A stretch of DNA of 64,000 nucleotides from Portulaca oleracea (taxonomy: Eukaryota > Streptophyta > Magnoliopsida > Caryophyllales > Portulacaceae), in assembly GCA_029582165.1 (NCBI GenBank), contig CM055884.1, positions 18,879,037 through 18,943,036 of the forward strand. The letters are read 5' to 3'. The translations under genes and the position numbers were made by a program. Under the pieces are notes generated by a model that had not been told where the DNA came from, made no database searches, and saw only the letters and a program-made list of their open reading frames with translations. This document shows, piece after piece, positions 33,961 to 45,005 of the stretch; the first letter of the stretch is position 1, and the number at the start of each line of letters is the position of its first letter.

Positions 33961-35675
33961 CAAAACTATCTCAAGAATCAAGAGGCGTTCAATGTCACCC
34001 AGTTGAAGCAAAATGAGGCTATTCATGCTAGCCAGAGGATACTTGAAACTCAATTGGCTCAACTAGCTCAACAAGTCTCTAACTTCCAGTCTCAATCTTC
34101 TTCTTCCAAGGGTTTACCTAGCCTACCCCAACAAAACCCGAAGGGGCATATCAATGACATCACTTTGAGGAGCGAGAAGGAGCTTGAGGGCCTGAAAACT
34201 GGAGTTGATCAAGGAGTTGGAAGTGAGGTTGTAGTAGAAGACTTAACCATTGAAGAGGAGGGAGTTATTATTGAGGAGAAAGATGAGAAGGTGGAAGAAG
34301 CGGTCAAGGGAGACGAGCTGAAAAAGAAAGGGAAAGTGGTCAAGAAGGAAAGGGAGCCAGTTATTCAACAAGTCAAACCTTATGCTCCACCCCTCCCATT
34401 TCCACAACGTCTTGCCAAGGTAATTGAGAATGCGAAGTTTGCTAAGTTCATGGAAATTCTCAAAACTCTTCATATCAACATTCCGTTCTTAGAGGCGATT
34501 ATAAACATACCATCTTATAGCAAGTTTCTCAAGGAACTTCTCACGAACAAGAGGACGATTGGAGAAAATGCGGTGATTTCTTTGACACATGAATGCAGTG
34601 CGGTAATCGCCAACAAGCATCTTCCCAAATTATCGGATCCCGGGAGCTTCTTTATTCCATGCTCAATTGGAGACATGTCTATTAGCAAGGCGCTATATGA
34701 CCTCCGCGCTAGTGTGAGCGTGATGTCGCACTCTATTTGCAAGAGATTGAAGCTTCATGACCTCATCCCCACAACAATATCTCTTCAAATGGCCGATCGA
34801 TCCATTCGCCGCCGGTAGGAGTCCTAGAAGATGTCCCGGTTCAAGTCGGAAAGTTTTATATTCCTTGTGACTTCATTGTTCTAGATATGGAGGAAGATGC
34901 CCAAATACCCATCATTCTTGGGCACCCTTTCTTGGCTACGGTGGGAGCAATGATCGATGTTAAGAATGAGAAGCTCTCCTTACACATTGGTGATGAACGA
35001 ATTGATTTCAATCTGAAAAAGGCCATGACTGCCCCCTCTATTCTAGATTCTTGTTTCCGGGTCTATATCGTCGATGATGTGGCTAGTGATTCCCTGGACG
35101 AGTCAACCTTTTCTTGTGGCCTCGAAACATTTCAATTCAACCTCGGAGATAATGAGCTCACTTGGCTTGAAGCTTTCGAATTCGAAGAAGTCAAGAGTGA
35201 GGAAGAGCAATTTAGAGGGGTCCTTGATAAAATGCCTAGTTATGGAGGACCATTTGAAAAGATCGGGGAGAATTTGACTATGGAGACTTTTCTTGAGAAC
35301 TTTGAGTATGAGATTCCTTTGGAGGACCCCTTCTTTGAGCATACAGAAGTTCGGGAGATGATTGGTGAAGGTGTGATATTTTCAACATTTTCTTTTCCTC
35401 AAGGGAATTTAGAGTTTGTTTATGAGGTTGAGGAGAAGGAAAAGATTCAAGAGGATGATGATCATGAGCAATTATGGGAGGGATATTTCCTTGAAGTAGA
35501 ACCAGATGATTGGGTCGAAACCCATATTGAGAACCTAGAAGTCAAAGGAGAAATTTTCAAAAGCCCAAGACCCGTCGAACCACCTAATGTCGAGGCAAAG
35601 TTAACCCCTATTTCCTATCGGTCTACCAAGCTTCTTAAGAGGCATCTCTCTTACATACACAAAGTTGAGAAGTAA
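33940..35675 (+). pseudogene. Element E protease region and acidic extension
   Basis: After the frameshift: FMQNYLKNQEAFNVTQLKQ, the Athila linker KPYAPPLPFPQRLAKV and FMEILKTLHINIPFLEAI, then the aspartic-protease segment FFIPCSIGDMSISKALYDL. There the active-site region reads YDLRASVSVM instead of the usual CDLGASVSLM, so a glycine is lost. A second frameshift near 34810 precedes FYIPCDFIVLDMEEDAQIPI, LGHPFLATVGAMIDVKNEKL and a long Glu/Asp-rich C-terminus ending at 35675. No RT follows. Confidence 0.82.
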
Positions 35676-36695
35676 TGGGTAAGAAAGAAGAAAGGTGGGA
35701 GGAAGAGACCGAGGAAAGGGTTACCCCTATATCCCTTACGATTGACTAGACCATCCATGAAGATGATGGCGAAATGTGGAAAGAGGAGAATGAGGAAATG
35801 GTGGAAGAAGCTTGCGTCCCTTCTCTCATACACCCCGCTCCTCTCAAGAATCAAGTAAGTTCAATATGATCAGGCTCGGGACCTAAAACAAGTGCTTCTA
35901 GGGAGGCAACCCTTGCTTTTCTTCTTATTTCTTTACTTCTCTTTATTTTCTTCATTTTTCTTTCTCCGAGGTATTAGTTCTAGGTTTTGAAAAGAAAAAG
36001 AAAATAGAAAAAAAAGAGGAAAAAGAAAAAAAATTGGAGTCGTGCGAAAGAACAAGTGTGGGGGGGTGTTTGCTTTGCTCGATTGGGTTTGGGTCGTGTT
36101 GTTGGGTGTGTGCGTCCCCTTTTTCCCTAGTGTTTAAGGTCTTGGTCAGCCTAGTTTGAAATTTTGCTTTGTGATGATGTTGCGTAGTCCACACTTTCTA
36201 GAGTGTGTGACTCTTGTGAGGTTGTTTTTCCCCGGTTTTTGCTCAACAACATCGAGCATTAAGCCGGTCGCATCTCTGGCAATGTACATGTTGTAAATAT
36301 ATTTCTGTTTTCTTTAGTTTTGGTTTTGCTTTTCATTGAGTCTTAGTTTTTCTTTTTCTTTTTAGTTTTTCTAGTTAGTTGTATATATTCATGCATGCCG
36401 TTTTCCTTTTCCCTAACCATTTCTTTTCCCCCCTTGTCCCCTATTAGTTCGGTGTTCACTTATGCAGACGCCTCTTGGTAAGCCCGTTCCTCTTCTCTTT
36501 TTAGTTTTTTCTTTCTTATTCCTCTACTGCATGCATGGTTTTTCCTTTTTGGTGGCGCACCCCTAGTATGCTACTTGTTGGCATTTTTGTTGTTGGAGCC
36601 GTGTGGGCTCGGGTCGCCACTACTTGATTGCTACTTGTTTTTGTTCATTTGTGTTTTTTAACTAGTTTTTCTACCCTTTTTTCTGTGACACCTTC

Positions 36696-36742
36696 TCACA
36701 ATGAGGACATTGTGAAGCTTTAACTGTGGGGAGGGGGGGAAG
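36696..36742 (+). other. Element E internal hairpin plus G-rich tract
   Basis: TCACAATG (36696-36703) pairs perfectly with CATTGTGA (36708-36715) around an AGGA loop. About ten bases later comes GTGGGGAGGGGGGGAAGA. Matching structures are in G (50127-50170) and C (7464-7501). Confidence 0.72.
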
Positions 36743-37249
36743 ACATTTCATGCTCAAGGGTAGACCACCTAGATCTTTTATTTTATTTTCCTTAGTTTTG
36801 CCTAAAATTTGAAAAATTTTTGTGTGGAAAAGGAGAAAAAAGGGAGTGAAAAACCTTAAAAGTTTTCGTGTTTGCTTTGTTTTTGTTTTTGGTTTCATTT
36901 CTTGGATTTTGTTGTCAAAAATTAGGAAGACTTTCTTAATCTTCTTTAAAAGAAACCAGTTTGAGCATTTTCGACCTTATCTTAGGCGATTGTCATGACT
37001 CATTTTAATTAGATTCCCTTCATTTAGTGTCTAACGAGGTCCCTGATTTACTTCACGTTCTAGTTGAAACTGGGAGACCCTAGGGACCCACATCCGAGCT
37101 TGTTTTCTGAAAAGAAGAGAAAGAAAATAAAAGAAAAAAAAAAGCAAAAACAAACAAAAAGAGAAGCCAATTCTCAAATTAATGAATTAATTGGGGCATG
37201 TCTGCTGAACGACATTAACCAACATAAAGTTAGCGACCTACACGGGATC

Positions 37250-37275
37250 GGTATTAGCGGTACGATGCTTATACC
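37250..37275 (+). other. Conserved hairpin with GGTATTAGC arm
   Basis: GGTATTAGC (37250-37258) pairs with GCTTATACC (37267-37275) at eight of nine positions and is followed by CCTTAAAC. Two hairpins of different sequence but the same shape are in element G at 50576 and 50719, also followed by CCCTTAAGC. Confidence 0.6.
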
Positions 37276-37983
37276 CCTTAAACCTCCTTATATATCGTTC
37301 GCGACGAAGAGGTATATGGAAAAGATTGTGTTGGGAGGGTAAACCCCATTTTGGGCCGTTGCAATTCCCGCAAAACTAACCTTGACCTTTAAGATTTAAA
37401 ACATTGTTGGGAATACCCAACCCAAACGGAAAGTTAAGTGTTAATAAAGTGAGGAGCCTTTCCTTGTATCACCTACGGCCCTCACCAAGCCAAGGGCAAC
37501 CAAATACAGGGGAGGGCACCTCTTTGCTTTCCTCGTTCGTTTTGTTTTTAAGCTCGGGTGTGAGTCTTTGGGATCGTTCGGAATCAGTTATAACCCACTA
37601 GCACTTACGCACATGGGAATTAGCTTTACATGAGGTGTAGGGGATCGAAAACCTCCAAGATTGACGTTTGCCTGAGGTAGGTGTATGTGAGATGCTCATA
37701 ACGGTTCCTTTTGAACGATTAATATCGTTTTCCTGGTTGAGATTGCATAACTCCTTGAAGCGTGTCGTTTTCCTTTTCCTTTTCTTTCTTTGGTTTTGTT
37801 TTTCACTTTCCCTCTCTCCTTTTTCCATGGCTTTTGTGGGTAGAGCTGCTACAAACCCTCACGAGACCTACCTCGTCCACCCGGGCTGCCGGGGGGTTTA
37901 AAGGGCTTGGTGCATTTGCTAAATGCATCTGTTATCTCCCACGAAAGTGGAGTTTGTGTTAGTTTACGCAGTTTTCGTGTTGT

Positions 37984-38022
37984 TTTTGCTCGGGACAAGC
38001 AAAATCCTAAGTGTGGGGGGGG
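37984..38022 (+). other. Element E polypurine tract with adjacent hairpin
   Basis: TTTTGCT (37984-37990) pairs with AGCAAAA (37998-38004). After a short spacer TAAGTGTGGGGGGGG runs into the 3' LTR at 38023. Confidence 0.78.
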
Positions 38023-39724
38023 TGTTTAGGCTCAATTTTGAGCCTAAGTGTCACTCCATCTACTTAGAATTGGTGTTCGTTACCTTCCCTAAATAATTGT
38101 CTCTTATCCGTTTTTCTTTTAGTTTTTATGCATGTTAGTCTGGACCCGAGGCATTGGGAGATGCCGAGTCGTCGATGCCAAGAACCCCGGCTCGAGAATT
38201 CAAGGAAGCAACCCCAGGATCTTAGGAGCGGCCCTCATCTTGAAGATTGTGCAAAGAGGGAGTCAAGGCATACCCAGGAGGTCACGGCCATTACCCGCAA
38301 GGGTAGTGCCCGTGACCAGAGTTGGAAAATGATCAAAAAGGCAAACCCAGGTGGTCACGGGCGTGACCCCATTTGTAGCGCCCGTGACCTAATTGAGAGA
38401 ATTAAGTGCCATTTTGCCGAGAGCGGTCACGGGCGTGACGACCCAAGGTGACGCCCGTGACCCTGCTGAGCCATTTTCGCAAGTTGTCGACATCTAAGAG
38501 GTCACGAGCGTGACGGCGAGTGGTAGCGCCCGTGACCCAGCTGAGGATATTTTTTAAGAAGTCGATTCACAGGCGGTAACGGGCGTGACGATCGTAGGTA
38601 GCGCCCATTACCTCAGCGAAGAATTCTTGTTCGAGATTTTGGAATCGCCTCGTCACACGCGTGACGTCTGGTGGTAACGCCCGTGACGACCCTGACCAAC
38701 TGAATTTTTAGAGCCAAAACCACTGCGTTTTGTTTATTTTTCTCCCAATGTATTTAAGCTCGATCCAAAACTAAACCTAGCAGCTAATTTTTTACTGTTC
38801 ATCTTTCCATTTTTAGTTGCTTAGCACTACTTTCTAGATAGATTCTCTCATCTTTACTCTCAAACTTTGCCTCTATTTTTTATTTGGGTTGGATTGTTGC
38901 ATTCAAGGAGTATTACTTTGAAGATTATTATTCAAGCTTTGGTGTTTCTTCTTCTTTTTATTATTATCATCCTATTTCTTGTTTGGGTAAGTTTCATTTC
39001 CTTCTTTTATTAATTGCTTTAATTAGTTCTTGTGATTAATCTTATTGTGTTTCCTTTCTAGACATCATGCTTAGGGTTCTTATTTTAAGCTTATTAGTTT
39101 TAATATTTTTTATCATGATTAGTGGCTAGTTTCCTTAGGATTTAGGGGGAGGTTTAGCCCCTAATGGGATCCCTTTTCTAAGGTTGGGTCTAGTTAGAGC
39201 ATTAGGCCATGTTTTATGAGGTTTTCATCCAAAAACTCTCTTGATTGTGGGGTTTAGTAAGTAGTGGAAACCCGCTAAACCTACTCAAACACGATCTCTA
39301 GGGTGATTGGATGGATATTCAAATGACTCCTCATTAATTTAGGGAGGAGTTCGGTAGGGTGATTTGCATTTCAAGCCCTTTAGGTGAGTCCTCATTCATT
39401 TAGTGGACGAACCTTTAGGGTTAAATTCGAGTATACCTCGGGAGAGGCCCCGGAGTGGCTCTATTTCTTGCAATAACCCAACTTCTATCTTGGCTTAGTG
39501 CCCTGACCGAGACTTCCTCGTGATTAAGGTGACCATTAGGAGGTGAAGACCGACCCTTGAGCCCCTTTTTCTCTGTTTTTGTCTGATAATCTATCCTTGT
39601 TCCCTTTTTCCCCTCATAATCGTTTTTGTTACCTTAAACTAAGCTTTAGTAGTGATAGTTTTGACAAAAAGACCTTGCTCCCTGTGGATACGATATAAAA
39701 CCCGCATTATATTGTGAGTGAACA
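38023..39724 (+). repeat. Element E 3' LTR
   Basis: 1702-bp LTR paired with 30863-32567, with the hairpin array at 38278-38690. It ends GTGAACA followed by the TSD CCTAT. Confidence 0.92.
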
Positions 39725-39729
39725 CCTAT

Positions 39730-40862
39730 GATGTTGCATTTTGAGGCATGATCTTTGGATCATGTCCCTCATCCTTCCATCTTCATCCCTCGTCATCTAC
39801 CTATAAATACCCCCCTCATCCTTCACTCTTCTCACCAGCAATTCTCATCATTCATACATTCACTCTCTATATATTATCTACTCTCTCTCAAACTATTTTT
39901 ATCTTCCATCATCACTATCCTCACTATGTTATCCAAACGTCACTTCCCTTCATACACAAAAACACTCCTAACCTCGTCCAAGGTCCAAACCGACACCATT
40001 TTCAAGCATTCGTGAATCAATCTTCCGTCCACTACGCTGTGACCTAAACAGAGGTTTGTGCATCCTTTTATTTCAATCAAGTAATTGTATCATTTTGTTG
40101 ATTCAGATGTACATTTTTTAAAACTTCATATTTTAATCCTTGCATGTTTAAGAATGTAATTTTGTGAAATTAATTAAACTTCTCCCGACTCATTTCATTT
40201 CAAGTTCAGTTATAGTAGAGTCTGTTTTTAAACAGGCAGATTCGAGAATTCTTTAATTCTCGAATTCGTAACCTTGCCCCTGAATTCAGAATTCGGGTTC
40301 GCAGACCGGAGTTATTTCTCTTGTTTTCTGGTTTGTCGATTTCCTCAAATCGGTTGGCGACTCTTTCTTTCTTTATAACTTCTTTTAATTATTATAACTA
40401 CACGTTATTACTCCGAAAATGCTTATTAATTATTTTTACATTTCCATCACATAAAGCTCAAGGCTCGGCCAAGAGAAAATGGGCCTCGAAAACAACACAG
40501 GTCGCCTGACCTCTGCTGTTTTCCACCCATTTTCACTGGGTCGGGGAAAGAACAGGCCTAACATGGGACAGTCGTAGGTCAAGCGGCCTACGATTTTCTC
40601 TGGTGGCCCATGTTCTTTCTCTACGGCCCGGGTTTGTAGATGGTTAATGTTAAAATATTAGGAAAATATTTTTTGTCTTATATAGAGTATTTTGATAATA
40701 AAAAGGGGGTTCGTAAATGAATAAAAGCTTCCCATCCCGAAAACGAATTTCATAAAATAAACACATCCTTATTTAGGGATTAAGCAACCTTAATCAGCTC
40801 CCCATCAGTAAGTAGCATACTCGAGGAAAAAGCGGTTGGCTTTTCCCGGGGGTGGTCCTACA
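39730..40862 (+). repeat. Element A 3' LTR, downstream segment
   Basis: The LTR interrupted by E continues here. A TATA box CTATAAATAC is at 39801-39810, a CT-rich leader follows, and two more GTAGGC-type palindromes lie near 40500 and 40575. It ends GGTGGTCCTACA at 40862, an inverted copy of the TGTAG start. Joined length is about 1.56 kb. A GGTTGGCGACTC word at 40353 resembles a tRNA-Arg primer-binding site but is internal to the LTR. Confidence 0.7.
39802..39809 (+). promoter_or_regulatory. TATA box of the element A LTR
   Basis: TATAAATA in ACCTATAAATACCCCC. Without the E insertion it lies about 75 bp after the last GTAGGT..ACCTAT palindrome. Confidence 0.65.
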
Positions 40863-40977
40863 GGGTTTTATATCATTACGCCCTTAAACGAAGTTTTGTC
40901 CTTGAAACTTAAACTTAGACCTACGGGTTGGCTAACTAAAACTATGGTGCAACTACTCAAAAACTCAGAATTTTACA
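40863..40977 (-). repeat. Element F 3' LTR fragment
   Basis: Matches 57838-57950 at most positions. It ends (plus reading) TTTTACA at 40977 and is cut at 40863 by element A. Confidence 0.65.
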
Positions 40978-43900
40978 TCATTACCCCTTTAAAAGAAGTT
41001 TCGTCCTCGAAACTTAAACAACACTAACCAACGAGGTTTTCCTTTCTAGACTCCCCACCTACCCTTGGATATTGTCTCTCGCACACCATCATAACTCAAG
41101 ATCATCACATCTACCTTCCATAATAAGCAGGAGCATCCCACAGGCCACATGTTATATGTTCACAAATGATGGAAGGTCACCAATAGCTAAAACTTAGAAG
41201 AATCCTTTGTTACCAGTCCCAATGTAATGTTTGATCATCTCCCGAAGGCATGACTTAAATTCATTCTCTCCTTGAACGTCCCAAATTAGAACCAACCACT
41301 TATAATCAAGTCTAAACCCAACTTTACCTTAACCATCATGATCATCAACCCTCTAAACCGTAAAATAAATCCATTAGAAACGTGCACCACATATAATTAC
41401 CAACACCCAAGATATTATTAGCTCCCACTTTTTACATATAAGAACAAATCTTTTGCTTCCAGGCCCAAGGAAGAATAGAGTAATGATAGTTTCTCAACAG
41501 TTTCGATTTGTAACCCCAAGTAAGACCAGAAGGCCTAAGTCTCCTCTAACCTAACTGTAAGTTTCTTCTCCCTTCCATTACTGAGATCACACTTTTGTTC
41601 ACCACCATGATACTTGTTTAAGAATGGATGTACCTACATGACACAACTCTCTCAAGACAACCTTGCCATCCATATAAAATGGAAAACTCTCATAAATAAT
41701 CTTCACACGTCAAAGCACTAACCTGGTGCCTTAACCGACGATTAAGCCTTACATTTTTATTTAGTAGAAAGAACAAAACTAAGCTTGATTACCTAATACA
41801 TGATCAACACTGCAATTAATCTGACAAATAACCCTTAATTCCAAAAGCATTTAACCCTACCAAAAACGACTTCTACTTATAGATACTTAACAAGAACTAA
41901 CAATTGTTTATCATTACGCACTCAACCCACTCGAAAGGAGTTTCGTCCTCAAAACTCTAATAACGACACACCAACCAATGCCTTAACCAGTAGTCGAGAT
42001 TAAACACAATATTTCCTTAAGAGTTTTACCATGTACTTAAACCATCAAAAATCATTCTTAATCACCAAATCTGTCTTGGAACCACTAATTGTGATTCTTA
42101 TCACTTCTCCACATGTTTATGCACCAAAGTGTAGGAACGAACATTAGACGATACTTTCTTTTGTACATCTCGCTATTTATTTCCCATTGACGGTAATCGC
42201 TATAACTCACATATCAATAACAAAGACTTGATCAGACATTTCGCTTAACCCTTATAAAATCCTAAACAGTAGGTACTCAATAAGTATAATCTCTTCCCTA
42301 ATAGTTCTGAATAACAAGAGTTACCAACAACAGAGATGGATTAGCCATAGAAAGGAAATTGCAATAGTAGACATGTGATATTCAGACGAACTTGATTAAA
42401 TGATACTCCACAAAATTAATTAGATACAATTCCCATAGATTGCTCGTATGCAAACAAATTTTGTCAGATAACATTCAGGCAAACCAATTAGATGTTACTC
42501 AGACAGAACTTAGGCAGATAGGATTCAGACAAAGTTGTGTGCATCAAGCACTTGTAGATTTCCTCTTGGGATATACCTACATCTCTGATGATCCACTTAG
42601 CTCATGTACACATTTAATATTAAAAGGCATGCAACAAAGAATAGACAGTTACGTGCATAAACTCACATGTATGTACATATCCGGATGAAGGTAAGCACAT
42701 ATGAGACTCAAAATTATGAATATACAACAATACATTCAAGGGAAAATATTAAAAATCAAACATTTATATATCAAGTACATCTCCATCCCAGATTGAATAA
42801 CTTTTCCAAAGTCTCACTTTGCCATTCTTAACAATTTACTCATCCAAGCACTTTCACAACTTGTAGATCATATAATAATGGCTACAATATTCCTACTTAT
42901 CAGCATACCTCTAATTACATAACCAAAATTTCAATTAACCACACAGTTCCTGATTCAAAAACCTTAGTAATTACATCTTAAGATCCCTTCAAGTGCACTA
43001 ACTAAAATCATGCTTATCTCAACACTACCTTAAAAGTATTCACTTACTTCAATACTTTAAAAACCAAATTTAGATCTAATCCTTAAGTTGAAGTCCCATA
43101 ATGGATATCAAAAGGTCAAGTTCAAACATACAATCATCTTCAAATTAAAACATTCATCTCAACTCCTTATCTCAAAACAAGTCTCTTTTTTCCTCAAAAG
43201 TGATCCTTTAAACCCGTGATCTCAACCAAAACGAAGTGCAATCCCGATATTATTCTGAGGCCCTTCATTTAATTAACCTCAACACCTTAAAGAAAAGTCA
43301 AATGTTATCTAGTTTTATAATAAGTCTCCAATTAACACAATACCTAAAACCAACTTGATCTAATAATAACTCACATGATCTCCACCTCAACCATCTACTT
43401 CAGAATCAATCTTTAACCACATTATTTCTTCAAAAGTATCACTTTAAACTTGAAACCTAAACCGTGCATAATCTCAATTGTTACCTCGAGACCGTCTACT
43501 TAAATTGAATATAGAAGGAGCCAACGTTCAACCTAACTTTACCCTAGGTGTCCTCCCAAGCGCTCTCTCAGTCCCCAATTCATGGTCAAGTCCCAATTTG
43601 ACCTTGGAATCGCACGTCTCGTGACAATTAATTACACCATATATTTCTTGCTCAAATAAATAAACAAATAAATAGAGGCAGCCCAGCCATGTCACTTCCT
43701 TATGTTTTTCATCATTCCTTATTCTCAGCTAACCTCACTCACCATAGTCCATATGATAGTACCTAAAAGGCCCAGTTCCGAATTTCATTCCATTAAGCCA
43801 ATAACATAAGGCGAACAATACTTGCAGCTCCAACAAGCATACTAACCTCAACTACATAACACTATACTCATCACAATAGTGTTAGTTTCATGCAAACATG

Positions 43901-44092
43901 CTTCAGTACGAGAAAAATAAATCATGTCATATGCTGAACATAAACATGTTAGTTAAGCATGGAGAATTAATCAAACCGATGCAACCCAACCCACCTATAC
44001 TCACTCTCTAATCTTAGCGTCCTAAGTTCTAACTAAACACCTAATAGACACTTAGAGCTACTAGGAAGTAATGCAAAGCTCTGATACCATTT
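40978..44092 (-). other. Element F internal region, non-coding
   Basis: 3.1 kb with no protein segment recognised on either strand; no frame exceeds about 80 codons. It begins on the left with a likely polypurine segment (minus strand AAAAGGGGTAATGA) and ends at the primer-binding site. A large non-coding interior with long LTRs fits a LARD-type derivative. Confidence 0.55.
44073..44089 (-). other. Element F primer-binding site (initiator tRNA-Met)
   Basis: The minus strand reads TGGTATCAGAGCTTTGC, three bases inside the LTR boundary at 44093. Confidence 0.75.
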
Positions 44093-45005
44093 TGTTATGC
44101 CCCAGAAATTCAATTATGAAAAACTCAAACAATGACTAATGTTAACAGCGAAAGTCTCATTTTTCTTAATTGGGTGTTACTGTCATATCTCCGAAGGAAT
44201 ACAAGGCAAGAATAAAAAACTAACAAATGATAACTACTGACTTTGATTAAATAATTAAAACATTTCCTTGGTCCGAAAAACATAAAGAAAACTAATAACG
44301 AATTCACGTCTGATCGTAATAATCTAAACTCTTTATTCAAAGCAAAACTTCCAGATTATCGTCTTCACTTCTAATTCTCGTTCCCATCAGAATTCTTCAC
44401 CAGAAAAACAAAACATTTAAAACATGAGACGAAACTCAATAATGTCTACCCCTAACTGTCAAAACAGGTAAAAAGTTCATTTCAATTCATTTATGGGGAG
44501 AAGTGAACAAGTCAAATCTTTCAAAAACAGATTAACTGAACCAACCATAGCCGTCTTTCAATAGATTTATTAAGCAGCCAGATCTTACTTATTTTCCCCT
44601 CGAAGTCCAAGACTTCCAACATAATCATTTGTCAACATCATCACAAACTCAATCTCAATTTCAATCGCAACCACAATCACAATCACAATCACACGGATGG
44701 CCATCCATATCATAACACGTGCACACACTTAACCCCGGGGAAGTAGCACTTATTAAGCCTCCCTGATATCTTGATGACTCCCCTGTAGGATATGAAATCC
44801 TGGTCTTTGGGACATTGCCTGAATGCGTACCTAGTAATATTAGTCAATTTAATACTCAACATAGTTCTAGTCTCAGTCAACCAACCTAAATTTCAAATAA
44901 TCGTAAAATCACACATAAAGGATTGTCCACATTCAACCAACTCTAAAAATATAACACCACATCCAAAATAGGCAGTCAATTTTCACATAAAATCCCTTAG
45001 GGATG

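Larger units (their letters stand above)
35676..38010 (+). other. Element E non-coding 3' region
   Basis: No protein is recognisable. The block from about 36683 to 38010 is alignable by eye with 50110-51475 of element G: shared words GACTTTCTTAATCTTCTT, GGGAGTGAAAAACCTT and TGTTGGGAGGGTA. It holds three hairpins annotated separately. A first G-rich tract (GTGTGGGGGGGTG near 36055) lies further upstream. Confidence 0.7.
30863..39724 (+). mobile_element. Element E: non-autonomous Athila-like element, gag-protease only
   Basis: LTRs at 30863-32567 and 38023-39724 (TGTTTA to GTGAACA), perfect TSD CCTAT at 30858-30862 and 39725-39729. The tRNA-Asp-type primer-binding site is at 32571. The interior encodes Athila gag and protease, then 2.3 kb of non-coding sequence to the polypurine tract. 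RT, RNase H and integrase are absent, so it depends on another element for mobility. Confidence 0.92.
1..40862 (+). mobile_element. Element A: Tat-lineage Ty3/gypsy retrotransposon, 3' portion, interrupted three times
   Basis: Four blocks belong to one plus-strand element: 1-909, 16446-18171, 22219-30862 and 39730-40862. They read in the order protease, linker, RT, RNase H, second RNase H, integrase, long non-coding 3' region with antisense genes, polypurine tract, 3' LTR. A second, archaeal-type RNase H after the retroviral one is the hallmark of the Tat lineage (Tat/Ogre/Retand). The 5' LTR and gag lie before the window. The 3' LTR runs from TGTAG to CTACA. The element is dead: stops in RT, large deletions in integrase, and insertions of B, D and E. 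It appears to sit in the LTR of the older element F. Its own TSD cannot be checked because the 5' end is outside. Confidence 0.85.

Noticed and set aside
40352..40364. GGTTGGCGACTC, like a tRNA-Arg primer-binding site, as a 5' LTR boundary
   Set aside because: It lies about 500 bp inside the element A LTR, whose better-supported end is CTACA at 40862 before element F sequence; no gag or leader follows.
41940..41960. CGAAAGGAGTTTCGTCCTC as the edge of another inserted element
   Set aside because: It resembles the chromovirus pol-end words near 40985, but no LTR end or target duplication is next to it; more likely an internal repeat of element F.
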